Assembly (NCBI RefSeq): GCF_002078875.1
Contig: NC_034414.1
Coordinates: 15,965,428-16,029,427 of the forward strand
Length of the DNA: 64,000 nucleotides
Origin: Numida meleagris
Taxonomy: Eukaryota > Chordata > Aves > Galliformes > Numididae
Reading direction: 5' to 3'
Below are positions 20,301-29,677 of this stretch, piece by piece. A model generated the notes under the pieces. It was not told the DNA's origin, made no database searches, and worked only from the letters and a program-made list of their open reading frames with translations. How positions within the stretch are numbered: position 1 is the stretch's first letter; each line of letters opens with the position of its first letter. The position numbers and the translations under genes are program-made.

Positions 20301-21502
20301 GTGAGTGCTCATTGCTTCTTACAGCTGTCCTTCAGCCCCAGGTTAGCATCTGCCTTCCTCCCAGTACAAGACAGAAAATTTCAGTGTGGAAGCTGAATGG
20401 CCACTGTCCTCTACGAAAAGAATTTTTTTTTAGCAGGTTCTCTTTCTCTCTTCTCTTATGACACAGAGATTGAAACCCCGTTGGGGCGAGACCTCCAGTT
20501 CATTGAATGGCTTCTCCTTCCCTCCCTTGAACCTGGGCAATGCTGAGACTGGCTACCTTACACAGGCAAACCTGCTGAGCATCGCCAGGCGTGTGGGAGC
20601 TGACTGGCAGACCATTGGCCTGAACCTGGGCCTGACCTATCAACAGATTGAGCGCATAGGATACAATCACAGGTAAGATGGGACACAAGAATCAACAGCA
20701 CGTGTAGCTGCAGTACAGCAGGATAAATTCATGCTTGACTCATGGAAAGTTTTCTCGCTGACATTGTTTCACTGGATAAAAGATGAGTTAACTAATAATT
20801 CTTCTCAAAGCATTACATTTTTCATGGAAAATGGATTATTTTATCGTGTTGTTATAAAACAAAGCTTGATGTTTGAAAGCAATATTTAGAAATAACCAGC
20901 CTGATGAACTTTGTTGTTCAGATGCATCACATTCCTACTTTGTTCTCTCATCTGGCCACCTGGCCAGACTCCATCTTTGACAATGAGCAGTCAACCACGG
21001 CATTAATTGTAAATATCTATATTCAAAAGATCTTGGCCAAAATGTCAAGAAAGTAGGAGAGAGTGTGGCTTGTTGTGACCAACTTACTGTTCCTATGGGG
21101 GAATTAAATTCCAAATTTAATCCCAAAGTCCACTGAGGACTTTGTTTGTGTCTGGATTACTTTACTGTGGGGCTTCAGCCCTTGGCTTGGACTCAGGTAA
21201 AGCCTCTTTGGGTCGCCAGTCAGGAGAGCGTCTTGGTTACTTCTGTGCTTTTCCTTTTCTTCAGAGAAGACCTTGATAAGCAAATCCTGGACATGCTTTT
21301 CTCATGGGCCCAGCAAAACTCAGAGGATCCTGACTGTGTGAGCAAGCTGATCGCAGCCATGAAAGAGAGCGGCCGCCAGGACATTGCTGATGAGATCGAA
21401 ACCATCATTGAGCTGGGACGGCAGAAATACAGGGAGTCCATCCGCCGTGTGGGCTTGGAGCAGGAGAGCAGCACTGAAGACTCTGCGATAGCCATGACGT
21501 AG
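8071..21502 (+). CDS. PIDD1: p53-induced death domain protein 1, complete, 15 coding exons
   Basis: PIDD1 scaffolds the PIDDosome, binding RAIDD through its death domain to activate caspase-2 after DNA damage or extra centrosomes. A different processed form joins RIPK1 and NEMO to activate NF-kB. Joined exons give 2688 nt, 895 residues, against 910 in human. In order: about seven leucine-rich repeats (residues 105-285), first ZU5-type module (about 315-445), second (about 450-585), UPA region (about 590-745), and death domain (about 773-866). Both autoproteolysis sites are intact: HFS with Ser438 and HFS with Ser580, equivalent to human Ser446 and Ser588, which yield the PIDD-C and PIDD-CC fragments. 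The first ATG at 8071 is used here. A second ATG at 8080 has better context (A at -3, G at +4) and would shorten the protein by three residues. Every exon joins in frame at GT/AG sites and no stop interrupts it. Confidence 0.97.
9853..10266 (+). CDS. PIDD1: PIDD1 coding exon 2 (leucine-rich repeats)
   Basis: This is the largest coding exon (414 nt, residues 92-229). It carries most of the leucine-rich repeats, with the recurring LxxLDLSxNxLxxLP pattern (LTHLDLSFNSLSTLP, LEDLDLSENVLELLP). The acceptor is ttcacctag and the donor TTAG|GTACCT, phase 1 on both sides. Confidence 0.96.
10964..11167 (+). CDS. PIDD1: PIDD1 coding exon 3 (last leucine-rich repeats)
   Basis: Residues 230-297 finish the repeat array (LRRLHLHSNLLVTVP, LSRLDLQNNCLRAVP) and its cap, with a GNPLGE motif as in human. 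The acceptor is aacctgcag and the donor CTG|GTAATT. Confidence 0.95.
11848..11866 (+). repeat. Short CTG trinucleotide run in PIDD1 intron
   Basis: Six CTG units in a row lie in the intron between coding exons 3 and 4. They could be polymorphic in length. Confidence 0.85.
12023..12077 (+). CDS. PIDD1: PIDD1 coding exon 4 (short linker exon)
   Basis: This 55-nt exon encodes DESSTTELRRLFLASEED, matching the human linker that ends LFLTSDLDSF. The acceptor is gttgctgcag and the donor ATAG|GTATGC, phase 2. Confidence 0.93.
12282..12483 (+). CDS. PIDD1: PIDD1 coding exon 5 (first ZU5 module, start)
   Basis: Residues 316-383 open the first ZU5-type module with the CKVVLASGIRFCFPPGAAS strand pattern, and end LELQPHGVKFQQ. 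The acceptor is cttctgaaag, which is pyrimidine-poor near the AG. The donor is CAG|GTGAGA, phase 0. Confidence 0.95.
13139..13267 (+). CDS. PIDD1: PIDD1 coding exon 6
   Basis: Residues 384-426 continue the first ZU5 module (EVEIWMPYASPETLHQREVVVRT). The exon is 129 nt, phase 0 on both sides, and ends with a basic KKRKSK run. Confidence 0.94.
13575..13754 (+). CDS. PIDD1: PIDD1 coding exon 7, first HFS autocleavage site
   Basis: The exon encodes KHVAHCSVLHFSWFLVVSR, with the autoprocessing HFS at residues 436-438, then the start of the second ZU5 module (IKVTFPPGVTEETRNVKLQ). Cleavage at Ser438 would release the repeat-bearing N-terminal fragment. It is 180 nt, phase 0. Confidence 0.96.
14371..14518 (+). 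CDS. PIDD1: PIDD1 coding exon 8 (second ZU5 module)
   Basis: Residues 487-535 include SPLLCLSQDSLADFLRPV and IQLPLPFGVTG, aligning with the human second ZU5 module. The acceptor is tatgctcag and the donor ACAG|GTCAGT, phase 1. Confidence 0.95.
15554..15689 (+). CDS. PIDD1: PIDD1 coding exon 9, second HFS autocleavage site
   Basis: The exon encodes LNLDRSRLHLLCGDVEGQ, then VTHFSW with HFS at residues 578-580. Cleavage at Ser580 would give the short death-domain fragment that drives the caspase-2 branch. The Trp codon is split by the donor CTG|GTAAGT. Confidence 0.96.
16336..16486 (+). CDS. PIDD1: PIDD1 coding exon 10 (UPA start)
   Basis: Residues 581-631 read YWLWYTTKTYIGGIAKKVYE, then LQRKKDPEQVLLQCLPKHK, very close to human. 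The donor AAG|GTCTTG is weak. Reading into the intron stays open for 48 more codons. Confidence 0.95.
16677..16718 (+). repeat. 17-bp imperfect tandem repeat, about 2.5 copies
   Basis: Units at 16677-16693 and 16694-16710 (atgcagtggtggatgcc and a two-mismatch copy) are followed by a partial third. They lie in the PIDD1 intron after coding exon 10. Confidence 0.8.
17864..17987 (+). CDS. PIDD1: PIDD1 coding exon 11 (UPA)
   Basis: Residues 632-672 include RYQGPEPSDMVEMFEGEQFF, almost identical to human. The acceptor is tttttgccag and the donor ATGG|GTATGG, phase 1. Confidence 0.95.
18135..18154. repeat. 20-bp perfect palindrome in PIDD1 intron
   Basis: TGTAAAAAGCGCTTTTTACA is fully self-complementary with no loop. 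It lies about 150 bp after coding exon 11. Confidence 0.92.
18770..18888 (+). CDS. PIDD1: PIDD1 coding exon 12 (UPA)
   Basis: Residues 673-712 read DRPDCVDGRLSFTFYSHLK, then VKGQ. The acceptor ctgacacag is weak in pyrimidines but follows a T/C-rich stretch. The donor is CAG|GTGAGC, phase 0. Confidence 0.95.
19291..19398 (+). CDS. PIDD1: PIDD1 coding exon 13 (UPA end)
   Basis: Residues 713-748 encode VSFYRGAVPESIPEDATRRR and LATLPIKLP, as in the human VSFYRGAVPV and ATLPIKLP blocks. It is 108 nt, phase 0 both sides. Confidence 0.95.
20467..20672 (+). CDS. PIDD1: PIDD1 coding exon 14 (death domain, first half)
   Basis: Residues 749-816 contain a variable linker and then the first death-domain helices (LNLGNAETGYLTQANLLSIA, then DWQTIGLNLGL). 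The acceptor is ttatgacacag and the donor ACAG|GTAAGA, phase 2. Confidence 0.95.
21265..21502 (+). CDS. PIDD1: PIDD1 coding exon 15 (death domain, end) and stop
   Basis: The exon encodes EDLDKQILDMLFSWAQQ through ELGRQKYRESIRRVGLEQ, the last death-domain helices, with a short tail and a TAG at 21500-21502. The acceptor is ttttcttcag. Confidence 0.96.
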
Positions 21503-23180
21503 TGCCTAGCAGAAGGGAACAGGTTTTGTATAGGGAATCTCTGTGTGACAGTTTCTTAGGGCTGTTCCCCCTGGGGCCAGTGTCTTCCTGAGGAGCTGAA
21601 TGCTGATCAACTTGTGAGCAGACTACCACGCTCTGTTAGGTCTATACTAACACGCCACTTCTGCTAGTGGCAGTTTATGGTGGCCAGGCAGTTGATAGTG
21701 TGTTTATGAACTTCTTCTGTACTTCTTGACCTTGAGTGTCGGATTTCAGAAACTTGGAGGAATTCAGAGCCAAAGTGTCTGTCAGCTGAGTAGTGGCTAA
21801 AGTAGCCTTCGATGAATTAATACTGATCTTACATATAGCTATTTATGTGAAACTGTCTTCTTCTGGAGGAACAGGGTGTGAGCATTTGCCTCTAGGTCTG
21901 TTTTTGGTCCTGTGCTTGGTAAGAAAGTAGAGGTGTGATCGTGGTGTGAAGTCCTGTAGTGTGGTGGAGACTGTCCAGCTACTTCTATTGATTACGTGTA
22001 TTGCTCATGGTGAAACATGAACTGTGTTCACCATGAAAATGTGTTTTCTGCCAAATCTCTTCTGGTTCCCTCAAAACAAAATCTAAGGATTTTTGCTCCA
22101 GCACCTGCCAGGCTTGTTAGATGAGACTTGCACACTGGTGGTCTTTGACAGAGTTCCAGTTTTATTTTACAAATACGTGGAAATCCTTAACCCTGAAGAG
22201 GCCTTAACTTGCCTGAAAGTAAATTTCCCCTTGCAGTTTCCAAGGGATATTCCTCACATCCTCTTTGTGAAATGTGCCTGTGTACTTGTAAAGAAGTTTG
22301 CAGAGCTTTGTGAAAAGCATGATGTTAATTTGCATTTTAGAAACTGGTCTGGCCAGCTGTTGCATAGGCACTGTCGTGGGATTGGCATCAATTGTGCTGA
22401 GCTAACCTCCCAGTTTTGTGATCCGAATACCTTGTAAATGGCCATAAGCATTTATTGCTTTTTAACTGTGCAGTGACTGACTACTGAGGTGCCCTTCTCT
22501 TCCTGTTACACACCTCATAGTATGCCTCAGCTAATGGCCCACTAATAACAGTGGGAAGTTGCACACAAGCTGTTTGGATGTCTACTGTAATCTACATCTG
22601 TTCAGCTCTTTCCCAATGGGTTTGGACTCCCACCCTCTAAGCAGTATTTAAGGGATATTCTCAGTCTGAAAGCCTGTGTAAAAATGTCAGCTTGTAACAT
22701 CCAAAGTTGACCCGCAGCTTCAGGTCTGAGAAGTCCTTGTGCTTTCTTCCCCTTTTCCCCCAGTGAATAATCATCAGTGACCGGATGCTGTATTTCAGAC
22801 ATGCAAATAGTACTATTGAAAGAAGGGCATAAAATTACTCCTTTTTCTTAAGATGTCCTAGCATCTCAGGCCATGGAGCGCACGGAGTGAATGCTACAGC
22901 ACTGGACAAGGACTTGTAAAGTTGAGCTGTAGCGTTGGGCCTAGGGAATCACTCAGAGCTGATTTCTTAGGCCATGCTGCCCCTCAGGTCTCGTGCTGGT
23001 TTTATGTCAACAGTTCGCTTTTGAATGCATATAATCTCTGGTAGTGTGTGTCATATGTTCTTGCTTGGAATTTTCACGTGTACCAACAAGGTATTCATTT
23101 TTAACTCCAGTTCTGGAGTGATGCATTTGGGCATATTGCTCTCCTTGGAAATAAAACAAGCACTTAATTGTTTCATGTCG
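21503..23180 (+). other. PIDD1: PIDD1 3' UTR (inferred extent)
   Basis: About 1.65 kb follow the stop before the first convincing AATAAA. No intron signals are needed. A 118-codon open frame at 22084-22437 lies inside but contains no ATG. The extent is inferred from the poly(A) signal alone. Confidence 0.55.
23150..23155 (+). terminator. PIDD1: PIDD1 poly(A) signal (AATAAA)
   Basis: A canonical AATAAA is followed within 20-40 bp by a T/GT-rich stretch (attgtttcatgtcgctgcattgtctg), as expected for a downstream element. Confidence 0.6.
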
Positions 23181-26100
23181 CTGCATTGTCTGCTATTCCA
23201 TAAATGCTTTGAGGTATGCTAGAGCTGGGTCTCTTTATGCCTGCTGGCAGAAATACATGGATGAGCTGGGCAGTGCTGCATGGAAATGGGGAGAAGAACT
23301 CTTGTTTGAGTATCCCAGGCTGCAGGACAGACTACAGCTGAGTTAATGGTGTCACCATATGTCAGCTTTGTTGTGCTAAAGAGGAGTTAACCAGGAAACA
23401 CATTTAGGGAGTAAGCTTGATGGGCTGGGAGTATGACTGGGGCTCATGGGGAGCAGATCTAGGCAGCACCAATGCTGCTGGAGGGGGTGGTGGGCAGATG
23501 TAGGAGATAGGACAGGAGATAGACATGCCAAACTCTAGGCAATATCATCAGAACTTGTGCAGATAACATGAGAGGGACGTTAAGTTACTACCTCAGAGGT
23601 GTATCATTATCTCCGGTCTGCTGCTGCATAGCAGCTGCTGGGCTGGGTGGCCTTGGTGGTGGCTGATTTTCTCCTTGCAGCGACACTGAGCGAAGCACTC
23701 TGCTGAGGATATGGAGGTGCTGGGAAATCAGAGCCCTTTTCTTCAGCTGACTTGGCATCAAATATTTGCGCTGGATGAAAGTCAACAGAAACCTTGTTCT
23801 TTCCAGGTGTGTTATCTTTATCCATAATCTCTTGGAGACACAGTAACTCTTTCTTAAGCATGTAGTTGCTATGGATGGGAAATGCTGGATACAGTTGCAG
23901 TACGTGGTTGAAGCAGCAAAAAAATGAAATGGCATTTATCTTTTGATTCCTATTTTCCTCTCTTTTTATTCTTTTTTTTTTTTTTTGGACAGAAATTCAT
24001 TACAAACATGAGTATTCTCTTTTGCTTCCCAGCTACTATTTGGCTTTTTCTGGTGCCTTCCAGGCACCTCACAGTGTCCTCCTGATTATTTAGATTTTAC
24101 TGTGCACGATACTGACGGGTCCAAAATTCCTCCAGACACATTTCAGCTTGAAAAATCTTCTTATAAAACAAACAAACATGAATTTAAAAATAAAGGCAAA
24201 AAAACATTTTTTTTCTCCTCCTTTTTGATTATAGTGACTCCACCTCCTTAACCCTCATCATTCGAGCCTCTTCCACTTCATATAAACTTACAGATCTCCA
24301 GCAGAATGATCGAGTGTTCCTGGGAGGTGAGCAGGGCATTTCTCTTGAGTTTACCTTCACTTCCAACTCCTGCTAACCAGTGCAGTCCTCTGACTGCCAG
24401 ATAAAATGCTTCCAGCCTGTTCATGGTTTAAACATTAATAAAAGAAACACCTGAGAAATGAAAGCCTAAGTCGAGCTCAAATCAGATTATTAATTACACA
24501 ACAACACCAGCGAAACCTGGCTGTATCCTGCAGGTGTTGAAAATTCTTTACATGCTCCCACCAGTAAATTGGTGTATAATTCCCAGTAAAAGACCTGAAG
24601 GTAACATGTAGGCAGTGAGCCTGAGAGGTCTGCATTCAGCTGATCAGCTGAGGCCAGACAACAGTGCTACAAAATTCAATGCAACATTTGCATTGCTCTG
24701 TTAAGAGACAGGTGATACGTGCAGTGTTTTGAGGACTGGGTGGGTGGCTCAGCCGTGACCCTGCAGACCTTGTTACAAGCTGGCAGGAGCACAGATGATA
24801 TCCTAACAGCTGATAAAATTTCCTGCTGATTGGTACCCTACAGTTTTAATTCATGTCCATACTAGACAGTGTTATTCTGCTGTTTCTTTTAAAAGGGAAA
24901 GGAATCTGATTTCTTTTCTGATTGATACTTGTTCCATTTCTCAGCTTCCTTGAAGCAGCTCTGCGACTGGGAAATGAAGAAGCCAGGTAGGCGTCATGAA
25001 GATGGAAAATCTTGCCTCTATCTTCCTTCCTTCCTTCCTCTAAGTCTGAAGGTTTAACCCGTGCTGATGGTTGCTTTAGGAGGATGAGACTGGGATCCGT
25101 CTGCACAGTTTGTTCACTGAACATCAGAGCAGCTATTGCCTTTTCCAGGTAGGAGACAGCGAAACTGTAAAGTGTACAAAGCACAGGAAGGATGCTCAGA
25201 AAAACATATTACAGAGCAATTTTTATTCTATTCACAGCGGAGTATTACATCTCCTGAGAAGGAATGAAGGTTGTGTAGGTGGTTGCTATCCACTGTTTCT
25301 CAACTAGGTGGCACCAAATGAAACGATCCAACAGCACCTGCAAAAAGCAAAAGCTGCTGCTTTTTCCCCACTGTGCATAGTTCTATCGCTGACTCATTGC
25401 TGTGAAACGTTTGAGGCCAAAATATAAATGTTGTGTTCAGAAAGTAATTGGATAAATTGGTGGGAAAATGATCTGTTAAAAGCCAAATGAATACACAGAG
25501 CTGAATGCATTCCCAAGTGGAGGGACTGAAAGGCTGGGGCTGCCTTTCTCAGGCAGGAGATGAGTAAGACAGCAACAATGGAGTAGGTGGAAAAACGAAG
25601 CAGGCAGAGGAAGCAGATAAGACATCTCTGCATGCTTCCTCTAGGTGTTATTGCAAGTCCTACTCCTGTTTCTGCTGCCCTGTGGACATGAGGAGACCAT
25701 GCTTGCATGGGTCAGAAACAGCACTGGTATTTTCTGCTACTTCTAATAAAAACACAAATAGCTTGAGAAATTATTGAGTTCTGTTCCTTCATAATCCACA
25801 AAGCAGATATTAGAAAAAGGTACCAGGATGCTGCAGGTCTGCCCATGGGACAGTCTCAGCTCCAAAGCAGCACTAAGAGCTTAAAGATTTGGGCACGAGC
25901 ATGGGGTGAGGATACAAGTGCTCTGGGTAACCCCAGATTCTAATTATGCTTTGTTGTGCTGATAAAGTGAAGCTTTAGAATGCAGTTAGAAGTAGGACAG
26001 GAGAGCTGGCCAAGGGACTCTGTAACAAGATAGCTGGAGGTGGATGTGAGCTTAGGTATGAATCTTCCTCTTGCTTCTTCTTCAGCACAGCCTCTGCAGA

Positions 26101-29100
26101 CTCACATTCCCTCTGGAAACAGCAATGTCTTTCCAGAAGAAGGACAAATGTTTTAGGTTTCATTCCCTCTACGATGGAGAAAAAGGAAATCTGTGATTTC
26201 TGGTTTCCCTTGAAGACAGAGCTGAGGTTGAACAGGTGCTGTGCTGCTGGTTGGAGCTGCTCCCTTCTAACACCGCTTCCCACACAGGTTGCTGGCTTCT
26301 GGGGCCCAGTACATCCTTCGTGTGCTGCAGCGTGACTACTGTTGGGCTGAAGAAGATCTTGGCAAGGCTTTGATCCTGCTGCACTGAGAGTAGCAAGAAA
26401 ACACCCTAAAAAATCCCTTACAACAGATGATTTGGTCACAGCCTGGGCAGAAAAAATAAGATCCTGCTGCTTAAATCAAGTTATTTTGTGAAAACTGCTG
26501 TGCAATGGCAATGTCTGGAAGGCAGAGGTTGAACCACCAGTTTTTGAGGAAGGAGCTCAGGGTCCCTCAATAATATGGCCTTGAGGGAGCTGGAGGCAGC
26601 TCCAACGTCTTATCAGCTCGTAGCAATAGGCAGATGTAGCCTCCAGCTGCCTGCCAGCAGCCATGCCCAGAGCAGGACCTGGAGGCTGATCTCGCAGCCA
26701 AGACTGTGCCATTCATTGGCACTCAATAAACAAAAGTGCCCTGCTTCATTATGAGGGAGATAAGCAAGCAGTGCAGAAGGCTGCTTTCCTTTGTGCTCTC
26801 CGTGCTGAGTGTGGGAGTCAGAGCTGGCTGCTGAGCAGGGCCAGAGGCGTTGAGGCACCACTGCTGCAGGAAACCCAATGGAGAAAAGTGTGGGAGTGGG
26901 GTCTGTAGTGACAGGCAAGCTGGGACCGTGCCAGGTGCAGAGAGATACTGCACTTGTCTGGGGTAGCTTTTCCTGGGCTATTGCATAGCCAAGCTGCAAG
27001 ATGGTATTTCCTCTAAATGTCACTTGATAAAGGAGAGAAAATTCCATTTGTGACCCTTTTTTGGTGAGCAGTGATGGAAATGTGCATTTATTTATTTATT
27101 TACTCAGAGACTAACAATGCTGAGCCCTGATTTTCCTGTTTTCACTGAAAAAAGTGACAGGAGGGTTTGCTGGCCAGCTAGTGAGGAATGTTTGTGTGAC
27201 CAAAGCATCAAGGGCTTTCTTCCTGTTGTTTATTATGAATTTGAATCAAATAGCTGCTAAAAATATGGCTCCCTCAGGACTGATGGCCAGAGGGGACAGA
27301 CAGAGCATCTCTGTTGGCTTATCTGCATGGTCCTGTGGTCTTGGACTCTTGGGGATGACAGCCAGCTTTGAATCTGTGAATCAGTTAATGAGTCTTTGAA
27401 TCAGTTAAAGCTCTTTTGCTGTACTTTTAGCAGTTGGATGCTGGATGCCTCCCATATACCCTCTGTGCCCTTACCTTTGGCAATCAGTCCTGTCGTCTCA
27501 ATAAAGATTGGGCTTATTTGAGATTGATTTTTCCCGGAAATGATGTTGACTGGTGCTAGTAGTATGTTAATGCCTCTTCAATCTTTGTTAGTCAAATTGT
27601 TTACCAGAACCTTTCTCTTGTCCAGTACGGCCACTGAGCCAAGGCAGTAGTGACTGAGCTCAACAGATTTCTCTTTTTTAAGCCTTGGTTTAATACCCGC
27701 ACTCGTCATGCACTGGGAACTTCACCAGCACTCCACAACTTACTAAAATAGAAAGCAATGCAAATAAGGAAGGAAGCTGAAAAATGAAACCTCTGGAAAG
27801 CTTCTTCCTGTTGGCAGACTGAATTTGATGCGCTTCCTTGACGGTGCAAAAACAGCCCGTATCCTCTTCGTCAGCCAGGCCGATGTTTTCTCCACTTTCT
27901 CCTCTGACAAGCAATGTGGGATTTTGAGATTTCAGTTCTGCACAGGGAAAGGAACAGAGCAGAGAAACACAGAATTCTCGCTGACCCTCTCCCGGTGTTG
28001 GAACCATGTTGTGCAGGCAGCATCTCTTTATGGGAGGGCATGAGCTCTGCTCCTTGCCACGCACAGAAGGGTAAGGGTGTGAGCCATGGCTGGGGTCTTG
28101 CCTGGACACCCTGTCAGATCAAACCTTGCAGGCTGCTGCTTCTTTTGAAGCTCCTCTTTGGACACAACAGTATTAAATTTATTTTGTGTCTGTCAGGAGA
28201 AAAAAATTATGTCTGAGAGCACAGGAAACCTTGACAACCTGGCACTCGCTGAATGCGAATTCTGTTCCTCTGCTTTTTTTTAATCCCCTCTCTTAAAGGC
28301 TGCCAGAGGAAACGGGTCCTTTGCTCTGTTCAGGTTACAAAGAGCAGTTGTTGTTATGCAGCAGAACCAAAAATAAAAACGGGTGATTTTGCAGTCCTAT
28401 TGAAACTCAGCTTAAAGCAGGGCAGCGTTAACCTATTCCTTGCCAAGGAACAGCACTGTCCAACAAGCCTGTCTAGAGGATGGCAAGTTATGATAAATAG
28501 CAAAATCTGTTCCCCTCTATCCACACTGAGCTCAGCTCAGCTTTTGTCCCACTGCGTACAGCTCAGTGAAACCCACTGATGCCTTTGCAAATCATGGTGG
28601 AATGGGGACCCACGGAAGGTTCTACAGCTGCAGATGCATGGATCTTCTCTCCCTGGCTCCACAGCCCATTGTGCAGGATGCTGGTAGCACCTCTGCTTCC
28701 TGAAGCTGAAAGCTTTGTGGGGACCTGAGGTGAGGCAGGAGGGGAAGGGAGAGAAGAACAAGGAGGGTTGTGCCTGGCTTTTCCAGAAAGGCAGATAAGT
28801 TTCATCTGCAGTGGCAGACCTTGCCTCCTGAAGGAAACAGTCCCTGCCCCTCCATCAGGCGATGAGTTCCCTCTAGTCACACTGTGAGTGGGTGAGTGGC
28901 TGTGTCCCCTTGCCCCAGCACGTCCGCACATGGGGATGTTGGTCCTGGGATGATGCTCAGCCAAAGAAGTCCCACAGTGCACAGGGTCTCCTTCCAGCTA
29001 GCTGCTGAATTATCAGGAGCCCGCTGTCTGGAGAGAGCTTTGCCTCCATGTCTTATGCTGAATTTTCTCATGCTTTTCCCAGTCCAGGCTGAAAAGAGTG

Positions 29101-29154
29101 TGAGCTTCTCCCTTTTCCATCTGTATCCATCTCATTAGCATTAGCATCTGATAT
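23181..29154. other. Intergenic region PIDD1-SLC25A22, left part
   Basis: No gene that I recognise is present. The region has simple sequence (poly-T at 23971, TTCC repeats near 25020, TTTA repeats near 27088). It also has several minus-strand exon-like open frames, of which 27744-27937 is the best. In human the two flanking genes are nearly adjacent, so this interval is much longer here. Confidence 0.5.
27690..27937 (-). CDS. Exon-like open frame with hydrophobic C-terminus, unidentified
   Basis: On the minus strand a very strong acceptor (ttcctttccctgtgcag) precedes 27937. The open frame then runs 82 codons to a TAA at 27690. It encodes a hydrophilic acidic stretch (residues such as GLADEEDTGCF), then a basic RKK, a hydrophobic helix of about 20 residues and a short tail KFPVHDECGY. 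An ATTAAA hexamer overlaps the stop. Inside the frame there is also a good donor (GTAAGT after 27744). It could be the last exon of a small membrane protein, an internal exon, or chance. I do not recognise a family and no complete gene can be assembled with confidence. Confidence 0.25.
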
Positions 29155-29672
29155 TGTCAATGGTTTACGGGCGTTCAGCCCGGTTCTGTGACGAATGGGA
29201 CGGGGGACCCACGGACCCATGCCCCAGAAAAGGGAAAAAGGAAAGAAAAAGTAGGGAGATGGGCCTGAGAGCAAAAACAGCGACAACAATCTGAGGAGAA
29301 ACAAACTAATTTACTAAATTACATATTGGAATGCAAAACAACACACTATATTACAATATAATTACAATTTAAGCTGATAAATCCAATGCAGAGAGAGAGA
29401 AAGTGTCCAAAATCAAGGTAGGCCTTACTCTACTACCGACGATAAGATGGCTGGGGAGTGAGATGCTGCCAGGATGAGAGACGGACGGAAAGAGAAGGGA
29501 TGAGGTCTCATGATCTGCAAGTTTGTATCTTTTCCCTCTGGCCGGAAATGGTAACAGAGGAGCAAAGTACCCTGGGGAATGTAGTAGTCCTTCTCTTCTG
29601 AGAACCAGGTACATACACTACATGATGTTATGATGTGGAGTACCAATAACCGAAAATCATAAAACCATGACA
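29155..29672. mobile_element. Solo LTR of an avian endogenous retrovirus
   Basis: The 518-bp element begins TGTCA and ends TGACA. Its ends form a short imperfect inverted repeat (TGTCAATGGTTTAC against TGTCATGGTTTTAT read from the other end). It is flanked on both sides by the 5-bp direct repeat GATAT (29150-29154 and 29673-29677), a target-site duplication. No internal retroviral coding sequence or second LTR is present, so it is a solo LTR left by recombination between two LTRs. I recognise the middle part as a sequence common in chicken introns, but I cannot give the family name with certainty. Which strand is the LTR sense strand is not clear. Confidence 0.85.
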
Positions 29673-29677
29673 GATAT

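Noticed and set aside
26060..26160. Exon-like minus-strand segment (RECESAEAVLKKKQEED)
   Set aside because: It follows a plausible tttccag, but no donor exists downstream before the frame loses coding character.
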